Shown one piece after another: positions 1 to 8,491 of a stretch of 10,262 nucleotides of DNA. Location: assembly GCA_007128865.1 (NCBI GenBank), contig SKWP01000487.1, positions 1 through 10,262 of the forward strand, written 5' to 3'. Numbering within the stretch: position 1 is the first letter of the stretch; each line of letters opens with the position of its first letter. Below the pieces are notes generated by a model. It did not search any database. It saw nothing but the letters and a program-made list of their open reading frames with translations, and was not told where the DNA came from. The DNA is from Paracoccaceae bacterium (lineage in GTDB: Bacteria > Pseudomonadota > Alphaproteobacteria > Rhodobacterales > Rhodobacteraceae). The translations under genes and the position numbers were made by a program.

Positions 1-199
1 AATTGCCTTTTGCGCCCCGGCCGAGGCCGATGCCCTGCGCGCCATCGAAAAGCTGCTGGGCAAGCCCCTGCCGGTGCTGGGTGGCGAAGCGCCGGCCGCG
101 CCTGTCCGGTCACCGCAGCCCAAGAAACAGGCCGCGCGCCCGCCCTCGCGCAGCCGTGCCCGGCGCCCCGCCGGCCAGCGCCGCCGCGCTGCGGCCTGA
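1..199 (+). CDS. DEAD-box RNA helicase, C-terminal end (partial, 5' cut)
   Basis: Reading from base 2, the window opens inside a gene that runs 65 codons to a TGA at 197-199. The visible protein begins IAFCAPAEADALRAIEKLLG, then has KPLPVL, which resembles the end of the RecA-2 core of RhlE-like DEAD-box ATP-dependent RNA helicases (the stretch after the last helicase motif that ends in an 'IEKL..' helix). It then turns into a low-complexity tail rich in Arg, Pro, Ala and Lys, typical of the basic RNA-binding extensions of this family. The helicase motifs themselves lie upstream of the window, so the call rests on a short segment plus the tail. It converges on the MDR gene that ends at 265 and is probably unrelated to the catabolic cluster, marking its left border. 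Confidence 0.72.
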   Translation, partial: IAFCAPAEADALRAIEKLLGKPLPVLGGEAPAAPVRSPQPKKQAARPPSRSRARRPAGQRRRAAA

Positions 200-217
200 T
201 TGAGGCGACAAGGCCCT

Positions 218-250
218 GCCACCATCGCCCGGCCTGGCCGGTGCGGTGGC
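218..250. terminator. Stem-loop between convergent genes
   Basis: The 65-base gap between the helicase stop and the MDR stop contains nested inverted repeats. The outer arms are GCCACC (218-223) and GGTGGC (245-250). The inner arms are CCGGC (229-233) and GCCGG (237-241) around a 3-base loop, with a GC/GC pair possible between the two stems. It sits where a two-way terminator is expected for convergent genes. There is no clear T-run on either side, so intrinsic termination is uncertain. Confidence 0.4.
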
Positions 251-264
251 GGCGGGATGCAGGA

Positions 265-1281
265 TCAGGGCAGCAGCACCGTCTTGGCGTCGGCCACCCG
301 CCCGGCGTCGAGATCGGCAAAGGCGGCAGGGCCTTCGGCCAGCGGGCGGGTTGCGAACCAGTCAAGCGGGCCCAGCGCGCCCTGCCCCATTGCCGTCAGC
401 GCATCGGCAAAATCCTGCGGAGTGTAGCAATAGCTGCCGGTCAGGGTGATTTCCTGCAAGGTGATACGGCGGATGTCGAAGCCCTCGTCGCCCGGCAGCA
501 GCCCGACATGCACGATCGCCCCGCCCGGCCGCACCAGTGCCGAAGCCGCCGCGCGGGTTGCCCGCGCGCCCACCGCGTCGATCACCAGATCAGCACCTTC
601 TGCCGCGGCGGTTCCGGCCGCAGGGTCGATGACCGCGATGCCTGCCATCCCTGTCAGCTTTTCCCGGCGGGCCGGGTTGGTTTCGGCAAGCAGCACCGCA
701 CCCGCGCCCATGTGGCGCGCGGCCAGCGCCGCGGCCACGCCGATGGCACCACCGCCCAGCACCAGCACACGCGCGGCCGGCGCCCCGAACAGCCGTTCCA
801 TCCCGATCCGCACCGCATGCCAGGACACCGCCACCGGCTCGGCCAGCGCCGCCTGCGCGATGCTCAGACCGTCGGGCACCGGCAGCAGGTTGGCCTCGGG
901 CGCCACGACATATTCGGCAAAGGCGCCCGGACGCGGCGGCATCGACAGGATCTGGCGCGACGGTGACAGATGCGGCCGGCCGGCCAGCGCCGCGGGGCAG
1001 TCGGCCGGCACAACCAGCGGGTTGATTGTCACCATCCGGCCGTCAAGCGGGCCGCCCACCACCGCGCCCGCGGCCTCGTGGCCCAGGATCAGCGGCGCCG
1101 GGCGGCGGCTGTCGTGGCCATGATAGGCGTGCATGTCGGACCCGCAGATACCGACCGCATGCACCCGGACCAGCGCCTCGGCCGGCCCCGGACGCGGCAG
1201 CGGCTCGCGGCGCAGTTCAACCCGGTTGGGGCCGGTGTAGACCAGCGCGGCCATGGTATCGGGCAAGCTCTGGCCGGTCAT
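265..1281 (-). CDS. hpsP: Zinc-type medium-chain dehydrogenase (HpsP-like)
   Basis: This 338-residue protein belongs to the medium-chain (zinc alcohol/polyol) dehydrogenases. It has an N-terminal GroES-like domain (about 10-150) with catalytic-zinc ligands Cys46 (GICGSD), His68-Glu69 (LGHE) and Glu148 (AEP). A Rossmann domain follows, with GGGAIG at 176-181 and acidic Glu200 ending strand 2, which suggests NAD+. The ATG at 1281 overlaps the SDR stop as ATGA, so coupled translation favours it over the in-frame ATG at 1254, which has no better ribosome site. In hps operons a Zn-type dehydrogenase is one of two DHPS 2-dehydrogenases that interconvert enantiomers through the 2-oxo compound; the symbol here rests on that context. 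Oddity: the structural-zinc lobe keeps only Cys95, and the other three expected cysteines are Pro92, Ala98 and Ser106. It could instead be a sorbitol-, threonine- or idonate-dehydrogenase-like enzyme. Confidence 0.8.
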   Translation of the reverse strand: MTGQSLPDTMAALVYTGPNRVELRREPLPRPGPAEALVRVHAVGICGSDMHAYHGHDSRRPAPLILGHEAAGAVVGGPLDGRMVTINPLVVPADCPAALAGRPHLSPSRQILSMPPRPGAFAEYVVAPEANLLPVPDGLSIAQAALAEPVAVSWHAVRIGMERLFGAPAARVLVLGGGAIGVAAALAARHMGAGAVLLAETNPARREKLTGMAGIAVIDPAAGTAAAEGADLVIDAVGARATRAAASALVRPGGAIVHVGLLPGDEGFDIRRITLQEITLTGSYCYTPQDFADALTAMGQGALGPLDWFATRPLAEGPAAFADLDAGRVADAKTVLLP

Positions 1282-2051
1282 CTGGCGGTAAACCCCCCGT
1301 CCACGAACAGGGTCTGCCCGGTGATGTAGCCCGACGCATCCGAACACAGGAAGACGGTCGCACCATGCAGGTCTTCCAGCACCCCGTTGCGCCCGATCGC
1401 CGTCTGGGCGGCATTGCGCGCCGCGCGTTCGGGGTCGGCAAAGACAGGCTCGGTCAGCGGGGTTGGGAAGAACCCCGGCGCGATGGCGTTGCAGGTGATG
1501 CCGCGCCCCGACCATGCCTCGGCAATCGCGCGGGTCAGCTGCACCACCCCGCCCTTGGCCGCACCATAGGGCGCGGAATCGGCAAAGGCGCGCACCGACT
1601 GGAGCGACCCGAGGTTCAGGATACGCCCCCAGCCGCGCGCCGCCATGCCGGGCGCCAGCGCCTGGGTCAGCAGGAAGGGCGCGCGCAGGTGCAGCGCCAT
1701 ATGGGTGTCAAAGGCCGCCGGGCTGACCTGCCCGAAGGGCTGGCGCAGGTTGACCCCGGCGGCATTGACCAGAATGTCCACCGGCCCGGCATGGTCGGCC
1801 ACCTGCGCGGCCAGCTTGGCCAGTGCGGCCGGCTTTTCCAGATCGGCGATGAAGCCGGTGGCGCGGATGCCTTCGGCTGTCAGCGCCGCGGCGGCGGCCT
1901 CCAGCGGCCCGGCGCGGCGGGCCACCAGCACCACCTCGGCCCCCTGCAGGCCCAGCGCCCGCGCCATGGCCAGCCCGATGCCCGAGTTACCCCCGGTCAC
2001 CAGCGCCCGCCGGCCTGTCAGGTCGAACAGATGCGCCAGCCTGCCGGTCAT
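1278..2051 (-). CDS. hpsO: Short-chain dehydrogenase/reductase (HpsO-like)
   Basis: This 257-residue classical SDR begins like gluconate 5-dehydrogenases (FDLTGRRALVTGG). The cofactor motif TGGNSGIG is at 19-26, NAAG at 96-99, catalytic Ser149, and the YxxxK pair Tyr162/Lys166. The C-terminus ends in the usual VDGG. Arg45-Arg46 after strand 2 could bear on NAD/NADP choice. The ATG at 2051 lies 22 bases after the upstream stop with no clear Shine-Dalgarno; it gives the standard SDR length and places the Rossmann motif normally. The gene sits between the HDH-like and MDR genes and its stop overlaps the next start. In DHPS clusters an SDR in this place oxidises the C2 hydroxyl, and I infer that role. 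The tetrad Asn, usually in a 'NL' before the next helix, is His121 here. Confidence 0.82.
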   Translation of the reverse strand: MTGRLAHLFDLTGRRALVTGGNSGIGLAMARALGLQGAEVVLVARRAGPLEAAAAALTAEGIRATGFIADLEKPAALAKLAAQVADHAGPVDILVNAAGVNLRQPFGQVSPAAFDTHMALHLRAPFLLTQALAPGMAARGWGRILNLGSLQSVRAFADSAPYGAAKGGVVQLTRAIAEAWSGRGITCNAIAPGFFPTPLTEPVFADPERAARNAAQTAIGRNGVLEDLHGATVFLCSDASGYITGQTLFVDGGFTAR

Positions 2052-2073
2052 GCGCGCACCGCGCCGCGGCCGG

Positions 2074-3492
<1,419 letters not shown>

Positions 3493-3494
3493 TT

Positions 3495-3510
3495 ATGAAA
3501 ACGTTTCCAT
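3495..3510. promoter_or_regulatory. LacI-family operator O1 (hpsN side)
   Basis: ATGAAAACGTTTCCAT is a 16-base palindrome with one mismatched pair and a central CpG at 3502-3503. LacI/GalR repressors with an 'IATVSR' recognition helix and a hinge Leu, both present in the adjacent repressor, typically bind TGAAAACGTTTTCA-like sites, with the hinge Leu entering the central CpG. The site overlaps the predicted -10 of the minus-strand promoter, which suits repression of the HpsN operon. Confidence 0.75.
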
Positions 3511-3529
3511 GATTGCTGATTCCTGTCAA
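3501..3529 (-). promoter_or_regulatory. Predicted promoter of the HpsN operon
   Basis: On the minus strand a perfect TTGACA (3529-3524) is followed after 17 bases by AAACGT (3506-3501), a weak -10. Operator O1 covers the -10 end. The -35 is convincing; the -10 and start point are guesses. Confidence 0.45.
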
Positions 3530-3542
3530 CATCAATTTTTTC

Positions 3543-3571
3543 TTGACCCAATGGCGATTCTCCTGAACAGT
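3543..3571 (+). promoter_or_regulatory. Possible promoter of the LacI-family gene
   Basis: TTGACC at 3543-3548, then a 17-base spacer and AACAGT at 3566-3571. The -35 is good and the -10 poor. It would place the transcript start just before the second palindrome, consistent with autoregulation. Confidence 0.3.
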
Positions 3572-3581
3572 TTTCAGTGTA

Positions 3582-3597
3582 ATGAAAATTTTTTCAT
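3582..3597. promoter_or_regulatory. Second LacI-type palindrome O2 (repressor side)
   Basis: ATGAAAATTTTTTCAT is a palindrome except for its central pair. It shares the ATGAAAA half-site with O1 but has TT instead of CG at the centre, so it is probably the weaker site. Its centre is 87 bp from that of O1, and it ends 12 bases before the GTG start of the repressor gene. This fits autorepression or looping between the two sites. Confidence 0.5.
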
Positions 3598-3609
3598 CCG
3601 GAGCATGAT

Positions 3610-4659
3610 GTGCGGATCCGACGGGCAGGTGTGACCGACATCGCACGCGAGGCAGGCGTGTCGATCGCCACGGTCTCGCGCGCGATGAACCAGCCTGCGC
3701 TTGTCCAGCCCGAAACGCTGGCGCGGATCCGTGCCGTCGCCGCCCGGCTGGGCTATGTGCCCAACCGCAAGGCCCAGGCACTTGTCTCGGGGCGCTCGCG
3801 CATCATCGGCATCGTGATTCCGACCCTGAACAGCGCCATCTTCGCCAGCACGCTGGAAACCATGCAGCGCACGCTCTATGGCGAAGGCTATCAGCTTCTG
3901 GTGACCTCGAACGAATACGATCCGTCGAGCGAGGCCGCGGCCGTCGCACAACTCATCTCGCACGGGGTTGACGGGCTGATCGTTGTCGGCAGCGCAAGAC
4001 CGCGCTCAACCCTGCGGATGATCGAGGAAGCCGGCCTGCCGCTGGTGCAGATGTGGTCGGGCAGCCCCGATCATGACTGCATCGCGGTCGACAATCACCT
4101 TGCCGGCCGGCTGGTGGCGCGCCATCTGCTGGACCTCGGCCACCGCCGTTTCGGCGTCATCTGCGGCCATATCCTCAGCAACGACCGCCAGAAATCCCGG
4201 CTTGAGGGCGTGCGCGAGGAACTGGCGCAGGAAGGCATCGCGCTTGATGCCGCGCGGATCGTCGAGGCGCCGATCAACATCGGCGCCGGGCGCGGCGCGG
4301 CGCGCAGCCTGATGCAGGTCTCGCCGCAGCCCACCGCGCTGATCGGGCTGCTGGACGTTCTGGCCATCGGCGCGATGATCGAGTTGCAGGAAGCCGGCCT
4401 GCCGGTGCCGGCCGCGGCCTCGGTCGCCGGTATCGACAATCTGGAATTCTCGGCCCATCTGGCACCGGCACTGACGACGGTCAGCATCCCCTCGGCCGAT
4501 ATCGGGGCACAGGCCGCGTTGCGCATGATCGCACGGCTGGAAGGCGACGCGGCCGGGGGGCCGCCCGTTCGGGTCGATCTGCCGGTGGCGCTGATCGTGC
4601 GCCAGTCAACCGGCCCGCTGGCCACGGCAGCCCGGAACAGGGCCCGTGAAGCGGGCTGA
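3610..4659 (+). CDS. LacI/GalR-family transcriptional repressor
   Basis: This 349-residue protein has an N-terminal LacI-type helix-turn-helix (about 8-28, with [11 protein letters not shown]), a hinge helix (about 52-61, with Leu58 placed to enter a central CpG), and a periplasmic-binding-protein-like effector domain (about 65-335). The start is GTG at 3610, preceded by CCGGAG with a 6-base spacer. The nearby ATGs at 3605 and 3608 are out of frame, and an in-frame TGA at 3583 leaves no other likely start. It is transcribed divergently from the HpsN operon, with two matching palindromes between them, so it most likely represses that operon and itself. The effector is unknown; an operon substrate or intermediate is the natural guess. 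It converges on the GMC gene with a 31-base gap. Confidence 0.92.
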   Translation: MRIRRAGVTDIAREAGVSIATVSRAMNQPALVQPETLARIRAVAARLGYVPNRKAQALVSGRSRIIGIVIPTLNSAIFASTLETMQRTLYGEGYQLLVTSNEYDPSSEAAAVAQLISHGVDGLIVVGSARPRSTLRMIEEAGLPLVQMWSGSPDHDCIAVDNHLAGRLVARHLLDLGHRRFGVICGHILSNDRQKSRLEGVREELAQEGIALDAARIVEAPINIGAGRGAARSLMQVSPQPTALIGLLDVLAIGAMIELQEAGLPVPAAASVAGIDNLEFSAHLAPALTTVSIPSADIGAQAALRMIARLEGDAAGGPPVRVDLPVALIVRQSTGPLATAARNRAREAG

Positions 4660-4670
4660 GGCATCAGCCC
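4653..4670. terminator. Stem-loop at the convergent lacI-GMC junction
   Basis: GGGCTGA (4653-4659) and TCAGCCC (4664-4670) form a 7-bp stem with a 4-base loop GGCA. The left arm includes the repressor's stop codon, and the site lies 20 bases from the end of the opposing gene. A two-way terminator role is plausible, but there is no T-tract. Confidence 0.45.
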
Positions 4671-4690
4671 CCCGCGTCGCTGCGCCGGCT

Positions 4691-6301
4691 TCAGCCGCGC
4701 GCATCCTCGAGTATCATGTCGCTGGCCTTTTCGCCGATCATTATGGCCGGGGCGTTGGTATTGCCCGAAACGATCTCGGGCATGATCGCGCAATCAGCCA
4801 CCCGCAGCCCGTCAACCCCGTGCAGGCGCAGCCGCGCGTCAACCACTGCACCGGCGTCTCCGGCCGGCCCCATGCGGCAGGTGCCGGTCGGGTGATAGAT
4901 CGTGGTCGCGGTATTGCGCACCCAGTCCAGCAGGCCGGCATCGTCTGCCACATCGGCGCCGGGCCGCAGTTCGGCGGTGATCTTTTCGGTCAGCGGCGCG
5001 TGGCGGGCGATTTCGCGGGCGACCCGGACACCGGCAACCATGGTGTCACAGTCGCCTCGTGTCGCCAGGTAATTCGGGTGGATCGCCGGCGCCGCGGCCG
5101 GGTCGGCGCTGCGCAGGCTCAGATGGCCGCGGCTTTCGGGCCGCAGCTGACAGACCGAGGCGGTGAAGGCCGAATAGGGATGCGGCCCTTCGGCCGGGCT
5201 GTCGGCGGACCAGGGCTGGATGTGAAACTGGATGTCGGGCGTCTCGACATGTGCGCCGGTGCGCAGGAACCCGGTGGCCAGGCTCGCCGCCATGGTCATC
5301 GGGCCGCTGCGGTCATAGGCATAGCGCAGCGCCATGCGCATGCGCGAAATGAGGCTGCGGACCTCGTCGTTGAGCGTCGGCTCGTTGACCGCAAAGACCA
5401 GCCGCGCCTGCAGATGATCCTGCAGGTTGCGCCCGACGCCGGGCAGGTCCAGAACCGGGTCGATGCCGTGTTCGGCCAGATGCGCGGCCGGCCCGATACC
5501 CGAAAGCATCAGGATATGCGGCGATCCGATGGCGCCGGCGGAAAGCACGACCTCGCGGTGGGCGCGGGCGCGGTTCTCGTGCCCGTCCGGCCCGCGCCAG
5601 GCCACGCCAACTGCGCGCCGGCCTTCCATCAGGATGCGGGTCGTCTGGGCCCGCGTCAGGATGCGCAGGTTGGGCCGTTTGCGCACCGGCTTCAGATAGG
5701 CGACCGCGGCACTGCAGCGCCGTCCGTTGCGGGTGGTAAGCTGGAAATATCCCACGCCTTCCTGCGTCGCGCCGTTGTAGTCGGGGTTGAATGGATAGCC
5801 CGCGGTCTGGGCGGCCTGCACCCAGGCATCGCAGATCGGCCGGCTGAGCCGCGCATCCGAGACCGAAAGCGGCCCACCGGTGCCGTGGAAGGCGTCTTCG
5901 CCCCGTTCCTGATTCTCGGCGCGCCGGAACAGCGGCAGCACATCGTCCCAGCCCCAGCCGGCATTGCCCATCTGGCGCCAGCGGTCGTAATCCTGCGGCT
6001 GGCCGCGCACATACAGCAAGCCGTTGAGCGAGGACGACCCGCCCAGCACCTTGCCCCGCGGCCAGGGCAACCGGCGTCCGTTCAGGCCCGGGTCCGGTTC
6101 GGTCACGAAGCACCAGTCCAGCGCCGGGTCGCCCATGGTGCGGAAATAGCCCACGGGGACGTGAATCCACGGGTTCAGATCGCGCCCTCCGGCCTCGATC
6201 AGAAGCACGCGGTTGCGCGGATCGGCGCTGAGCCGGTTGGCCAGAACGCATCCGGCCGATCCGGCGCCGACGATGATGTAATCGGCTTCGTGGTCGTACA
6301 T
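4691..6301 (-). CDS. GMC-family FAD-dependent alcohol oxidoreductase
   Basis: This 536-residue protein is a GMC (glucose-methanol-choline) flavoprotein of normal length. The FAD dinucleotide motif GAGSAG is at 12-17, with the strand-2 acid in LLIEAG (34-38). GMC signature 1 lies around 82-100 ([13 protein letters not shown]) and signature 2 around 255-270 ([16 protein letters not shown]). The catalytic base is His470 (YHPTGTC), with partner Asn514 (GNTN). Such enzymes oxidise primary or secondary alcohols and pass electrons to oxygen or a membrane carrier. No signal peptide is visible, so it is cytoplasmic or peripheral. The start is uncertain: ATG 6301 gives the usual N-terminus, while ATG 6325 adds eight residues; neither has a strong ribosome site. 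It is divergent from the TRAP operon. A pipeline might call it choline dehydrogenase, but no bet genes are nearby and the substrate is unknown. A role in oxidising the imported alcohol is inferred. Confidence 0.9.
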   Translation of the reverse strand: MYDHEADYIIVGAGSAGCVLANRLSADPRNRVLLIEAGGRDLNPWIHVPVGYFRTMGDPALDWCFVTEPDPGLNGRRLPWPRGKVLGGSSSLNGLLYVRGQPQDYDRWRQMGNAGWGWDDVLPLFRRAENQERGEDAFHGTGGPLSVSDARLSRPICDAWVQAAQTAGYPFNPDYNGATQEGVGYFQLTTRNGRRCSAAVAYLKPVRKRPNLRILTRAQTTRILMEGRRAVGVAWRGPDGHENRARAHREVVLSAGAIGSPHILMLSGIGPAAHLAEHGIDPVLDLPGVGRNLQDHLQARLVFAVNEPTLNDEVRSLISRMRMALRYAYDRSGPMTMAASLATGFLRTGAHVETPDIQFHIQPWSADSPAEGPHPYSAFTASVCQLRPESRGHLSLRSADPAAAPAIHPNYLATRGDCDTMVAGVRVAREIARHAPLTEKITAELRPGADVADDAGLLDWVRNTATTIYHPTGTCRMGPAGDAGAVVDARLRLHGVDGLRVADCAIMPEIVSGNTNAPAIMIGEKASDMILEDARG

Positions 6302-6356
6302 GAGGACTTCGCTTCGTTGCGACATTTTGTCTTGACGCAGCACGGTAATCCTGCAT

Positions 6357-6379
6357 TTTTGAGACGGCAAGTCCCAAAA
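6357..6379. promoter_or_regulatory. AT-rich dyad in the GMC-TRAP divergent promoter region
   Basis: TTTTGAGAC (6357-6365) and GTCCCAAAA (6371-6379) are inverted arms with 8 of 9 pairs matching around a 5-base spacer. The site stands out in GC-rich DNA and lies in the 133-base gap between divergent GMC and TRAP genes, where an operator for both would be expected. It does not resemble the LacI palindromes at 3495 and 3582. The IclR-family protein encoded at the end of the TRAP operon is the obvious candidate ligand. Confidence 0.45.
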
Positions 6380-6390
6380 TTCATTCAACG

Positions 6391-6405
6391 GGCGGCACTG
6401 CCGCC
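6391..6405 (+). repeat. Short GC inverted repeat in the TRAP leader
   Basis: GGCGGC, ACT, GCCGCC forms a 6-bp stem with a 3-base loop, ending 18 bases before the GGGAGGA ribosome site at 6424-6430. It could be a leader hairpin that steadies the mRNA or part of an operator. In DNA this GC-rich, chance formation is also possible. Confidence 0.3.
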
Positions 6406-6434
6406 GAAACAGGACCACCAACCGGGAGGAAGAC

Positions 6435-7667
6435 ATGAGAAAGACACCCGATCTGTCCGGCATCTCGCGCCGGGATTTTCTGCGTGTGAGCAAACGCTTC
6501 GGGCTGAGCTCGACGGTACTGGCCCTGGGCGGGCTGACCGGCGCGATCACCCTGCCCGATCTCGCAAAGGCAGCGGAATCGACCTATGACAAGCGCTTCG
6601 GCAAGGAGGCGCGGTTCACGCTGCGCTATGGCGCGGCCGGCTTCAACCTCCGCAACCTGCTGATCGAGCGCAACGGCATCCTCGAATTCGTCCGCGACGT
6701 CGAGGAGCGGACCGACGGCGAACTGCGCGTCGAATTCATCGGCGACAACCAGATCTGCGGCCAGCTCGACTGCGTGACGCGCACGCAGGAAGGCATCATC
6801 GACATGTATTCGGCCTCGACCCAGAACTCGGCCGGCGGCGCGCCCTATTTCAACGTGCTGGACTTTGCCTACATGTTCCCCAGCCGGGCCTCGCAGTACT
6901 ATTTCTTCTACCACCCGCGCAGCAACGCGATCCTGCGCGAGCCGCTGGAGCGGATGCACGGCATCAAGTTCCTGTTCACCCATTGCGAACTGCGCGGCAT
7001 CATGCTGGGCAACGCCTGGCGCGACCGGCCGCTGGTGACCAGCGTGCGCGACATCGCCGGCACCGCCAACCGCGTCACCGGCACCCAGCTGGGCCGCATC
7101 GCGATGGAGCTGATGCAACTCAACCCGCGCCCCATCGCCTGGGAAGAAACGCTCGACGGCCTGCGCCAGGGCCTGATCGACGGGGCCGAAACCTGGGCCT
7201 CGGCGGTGGCCTATGCCAACATGTCGCCGGTCGTCTCGCAGTGTATCGACCTGCGGTTCTTCTGCGGCACCGAACACACGGCTATGTCGGCGGCCAGCTT
7301 TGACCGGCTGGACGGCGACCTGCAGGACGCGGTGATGGAATCGTCGTTCCTTGCCCAGATGGCAGCGCAGTATTCCAACGAGGCGGCGCTGGTGAACACC
7401 GTCGGCTTCTCGGACCCGCAGAAGCCCGGCACGATCTTTGCCGAGCACGGTGTGCGCAACGCCTTCCTGTCTCCGGAAGCGCTGCGCGAGGCCGAAGAGA
7501 TGTGTTCGCCCGAATTCGTGCCCGGCCCCTGGAACCAGTGGCGCGAGCGGATCAACGGCTGGTCCGGCGGTCTGGACACCTATACCGAAACCTACGACAT
7601 CGCCCGCGAGATCCCGGCCGACATGCTGGTCGAGAACGTCGAGCCCCGCCGCTGGTGGCGCGGCTGA
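6435..7667 (+). CDS. dctP: TRAP transporter solute-binding protein, DctP family, Tat-exported
   Basis: This 410-residue periplasmic binding protein feeds a TRAP transporter. The N-terminus holds a twin-arginine signal (SRRDFLRV at 11-18), a hydrophobic run at about 23-40, and a likely cleavage after AKA (44-46). The mature part has the DctP pattern: an Arg at 213 in ANRVTG, placed like the conserved carboxylate/sulfonate-binding Arg, then a P...W/E...L..GLIDG segment at 231-250. Length is above the usual 330 or so, partly from a C-terminal extension (about 360-410) rich in Trp. The mature protein carries six Cys (108, 113, 184, 270, 277, 357), unusual for this family. Start ATG 6435 follows GGGAGGA. 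It heads a three-component TRAP operon and would correspond to the binding protein of the roseobacter hps TRAP system (hpsKLM) if the substrate is DHPS. The ligand is inferred from context. Confidence 0.88.
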   Translation: MRKTPDLSGISRRDFLRVSKRFGLSSTVLALGGLTGAITLPDLAKAAESTYDKRFGKEARFTLRYGAAGFNLRNLLIERNGILEFVRDVEERTDGELRVEFIGDNQICGQLDCVTRTQEGIIDMYSASTQNSAGGAPYFNVLDFAYMFPSRASQYYFFYHPRSNAILREPLERMHGIKFLFTHCELRGIMLGNAWRDRPLVTSVRDIAGTANRVTGTQLGRIAMELMQLNPRPIAWEETLDGLRQGLIDGAETWASAVAYANMSPVVSQCIDLRFFCGTEHTAMSAASFDRLDGDLQDAVMESSFLAQMAAQYSNEAALVNTVGFSDPQKPGTIFAEHGVRNAFLSPEALREAEEMCSPEFVPGPWNQWRERINGWSGGLDTYTETYDIAREIPADMLVENVEPRRWWRG

Positions 7668-7681
7668 CCCACCGATCCGAT

Positions 7682-7713
7682 GCGCGCGTCCGGCCCCGGC
7701 GCCGGGCGCGCGC
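7682..7713 (+). terminator. Strong stem-loop between dctP and dctQ
   Basis: Arms 7682-7694 and 7701-7713 pair over 13 positions (GCGCGCG, a T-G wobble, CCGGC) around a 6-base loop, followed by a pyrimidine run CCCTTCCCTTC rather than a T-tract. It starts 15 bases after the binding-protein stop. Hairpins here often stabilise the upstream message or cause partial termination, so that much more binding protein than permease is made. That role is inferred. Confidence 0.55.
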
Positions 7714-7812
7714 CCTTCCCTTCATGACGGCGGATGATGCCCCGGGCCCAGGGTCGTCCGGCGCAGGCGTTGTTGACGAGCACACCGTCACTTGCAGAAC
7801 GGATCACATCCC

Positions 7813-8481
7813 ATGGACGAGTTGATTACCGCCGGACTGAGGCTGTGGCAGGCACTGATGGCCGGCGACATCTGGATGCTGGTCCCGGCGCTGCGCCACG
7901 AGGTACTGTTCTGGGTCGCCAGTGCGGCGATCCTGCCGCTTTCGCTGATCATCCTGGGGATCTTCAAGGCTATCCCCCTGCTCGACCGCCATCTCGAAAC
8001 GACGGCGATGTTCTGCATCTACATGGCCATCGCCATGATCATCTTCGTCGAGGTGATCCGGCGCTTCGTGTTCAGCGTGCAGGCGCCCTGGTCCACGACC
8101 CTGCCGCCCTATCTGTTCCTGCTGCTGACCTGGATCGGCTGTGCCTATAACGTCAAGCTGCGGTCGCATCTGAGCTTCGGGGAAGTGCGTTCGATGCTGC
8201 CGCCCAAGGGGCAGCTCGCGCTCGCCTTTCTGGATGCGATCCTGTGGTATGTCATGGCGGTTGTGGTCGTCGTCGCCACCATAAGGCTGACGGCAACCTC
8301 GGCGTCCAACTTCCAGCTTCTGCTGGGCACCGACAACGTCATGCGGTGGTGGTTCTACATCATCGTGCCGATTTCCTGGCTGATCCTCTACGCCCGGGTG
8401 ATCGAGAACCTGATCGAGGATGTCCGCAAGTATCGCGCCGGTCAGCAACTGGCCGCAAGCAGCGAACTGGCGCGCGAGTGA
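7813..8481 (+). CDS. dctQ: TRAP transporter small permease, DctQ family
   Basis: This 222-residue membrane protein has hydrophobic segments at about 31-52, 64-86, 99-115, 136-158 and 178-196. The last four match the usual DctQ layout, including the VIRRF after one helix (81-85) and the KLRSHLSFGEV loop (115-125) that resembles the family's conserved R.G.H motif. The first segment is extra compared with the four-helix norm. The protein pairs with DctM to form the sodium-driven membrane unit. ATG 7813 is chosen because it gives a sensible N-terminus; upstream is only a weak ribosome site, and a TTG at 7792 in the same frame is unlikely. It follows dctP after 145 bases and precedes dctM by 10 bases, so translation with dctM is tightly linked. 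Confidence 0.9.
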   Translation: MDELITAGLRLWQALMAGDIWMLVPALRHEVLFWVASAAILPLSLIILGIFKAIPLLDRHLETTAMFCIYMAIAMIIFVEVIRRFVFSVQAPWSTTLPPYLFLLLTWIGCAYNVKLRSHLSFGEVRSMLPPKGQLALAFLDAILWYVMAVVVVVATIRLTATSASNFQLLLGTDNVMRWWFYIIVPISWLILYARVIENLIEDVRKYRAGQQLAASSELARE

Positions 8482-8491
8482 GGGAACGGAC

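Noticed and set aside
265..1515. A longer MDR protein starting at 1515
   Set aside because: The first 78 residues are the out-of-frame translation of the SDR gene. The ATGA overlap at 1278-1281 gives the natural start.
4691..6301. Calling the GMC gene betA (choline dehydrogenase)
   Set aside because: The family match is general; betB, betI and choline transporters are absent, so a choline assignment is unsupported.
6332..6360. A TTGACG...ATTTTT promoter for the TRAP operon
   Set aside because: The -35 is acceptable, but the -10 lacks the key A2 and T6 pattern, so I do not list it as a feature.
4646..6589. A 647-codon open frame on the plus strand opposite the GMC gene
   Set aside because: It is a shadow frame of GC-rich coding DNA. 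Its translation is rich in Arg, His, Gly and Ala with no recognisable domain, while the opposite strand holds a complete GMC protein with all motifs.
7668..7812. A small gene between dctP and dctQ
   Set aside because: No frame has a ribosome site and start that yields a credible protein; the stretch is taken up by the hairpin and leader.
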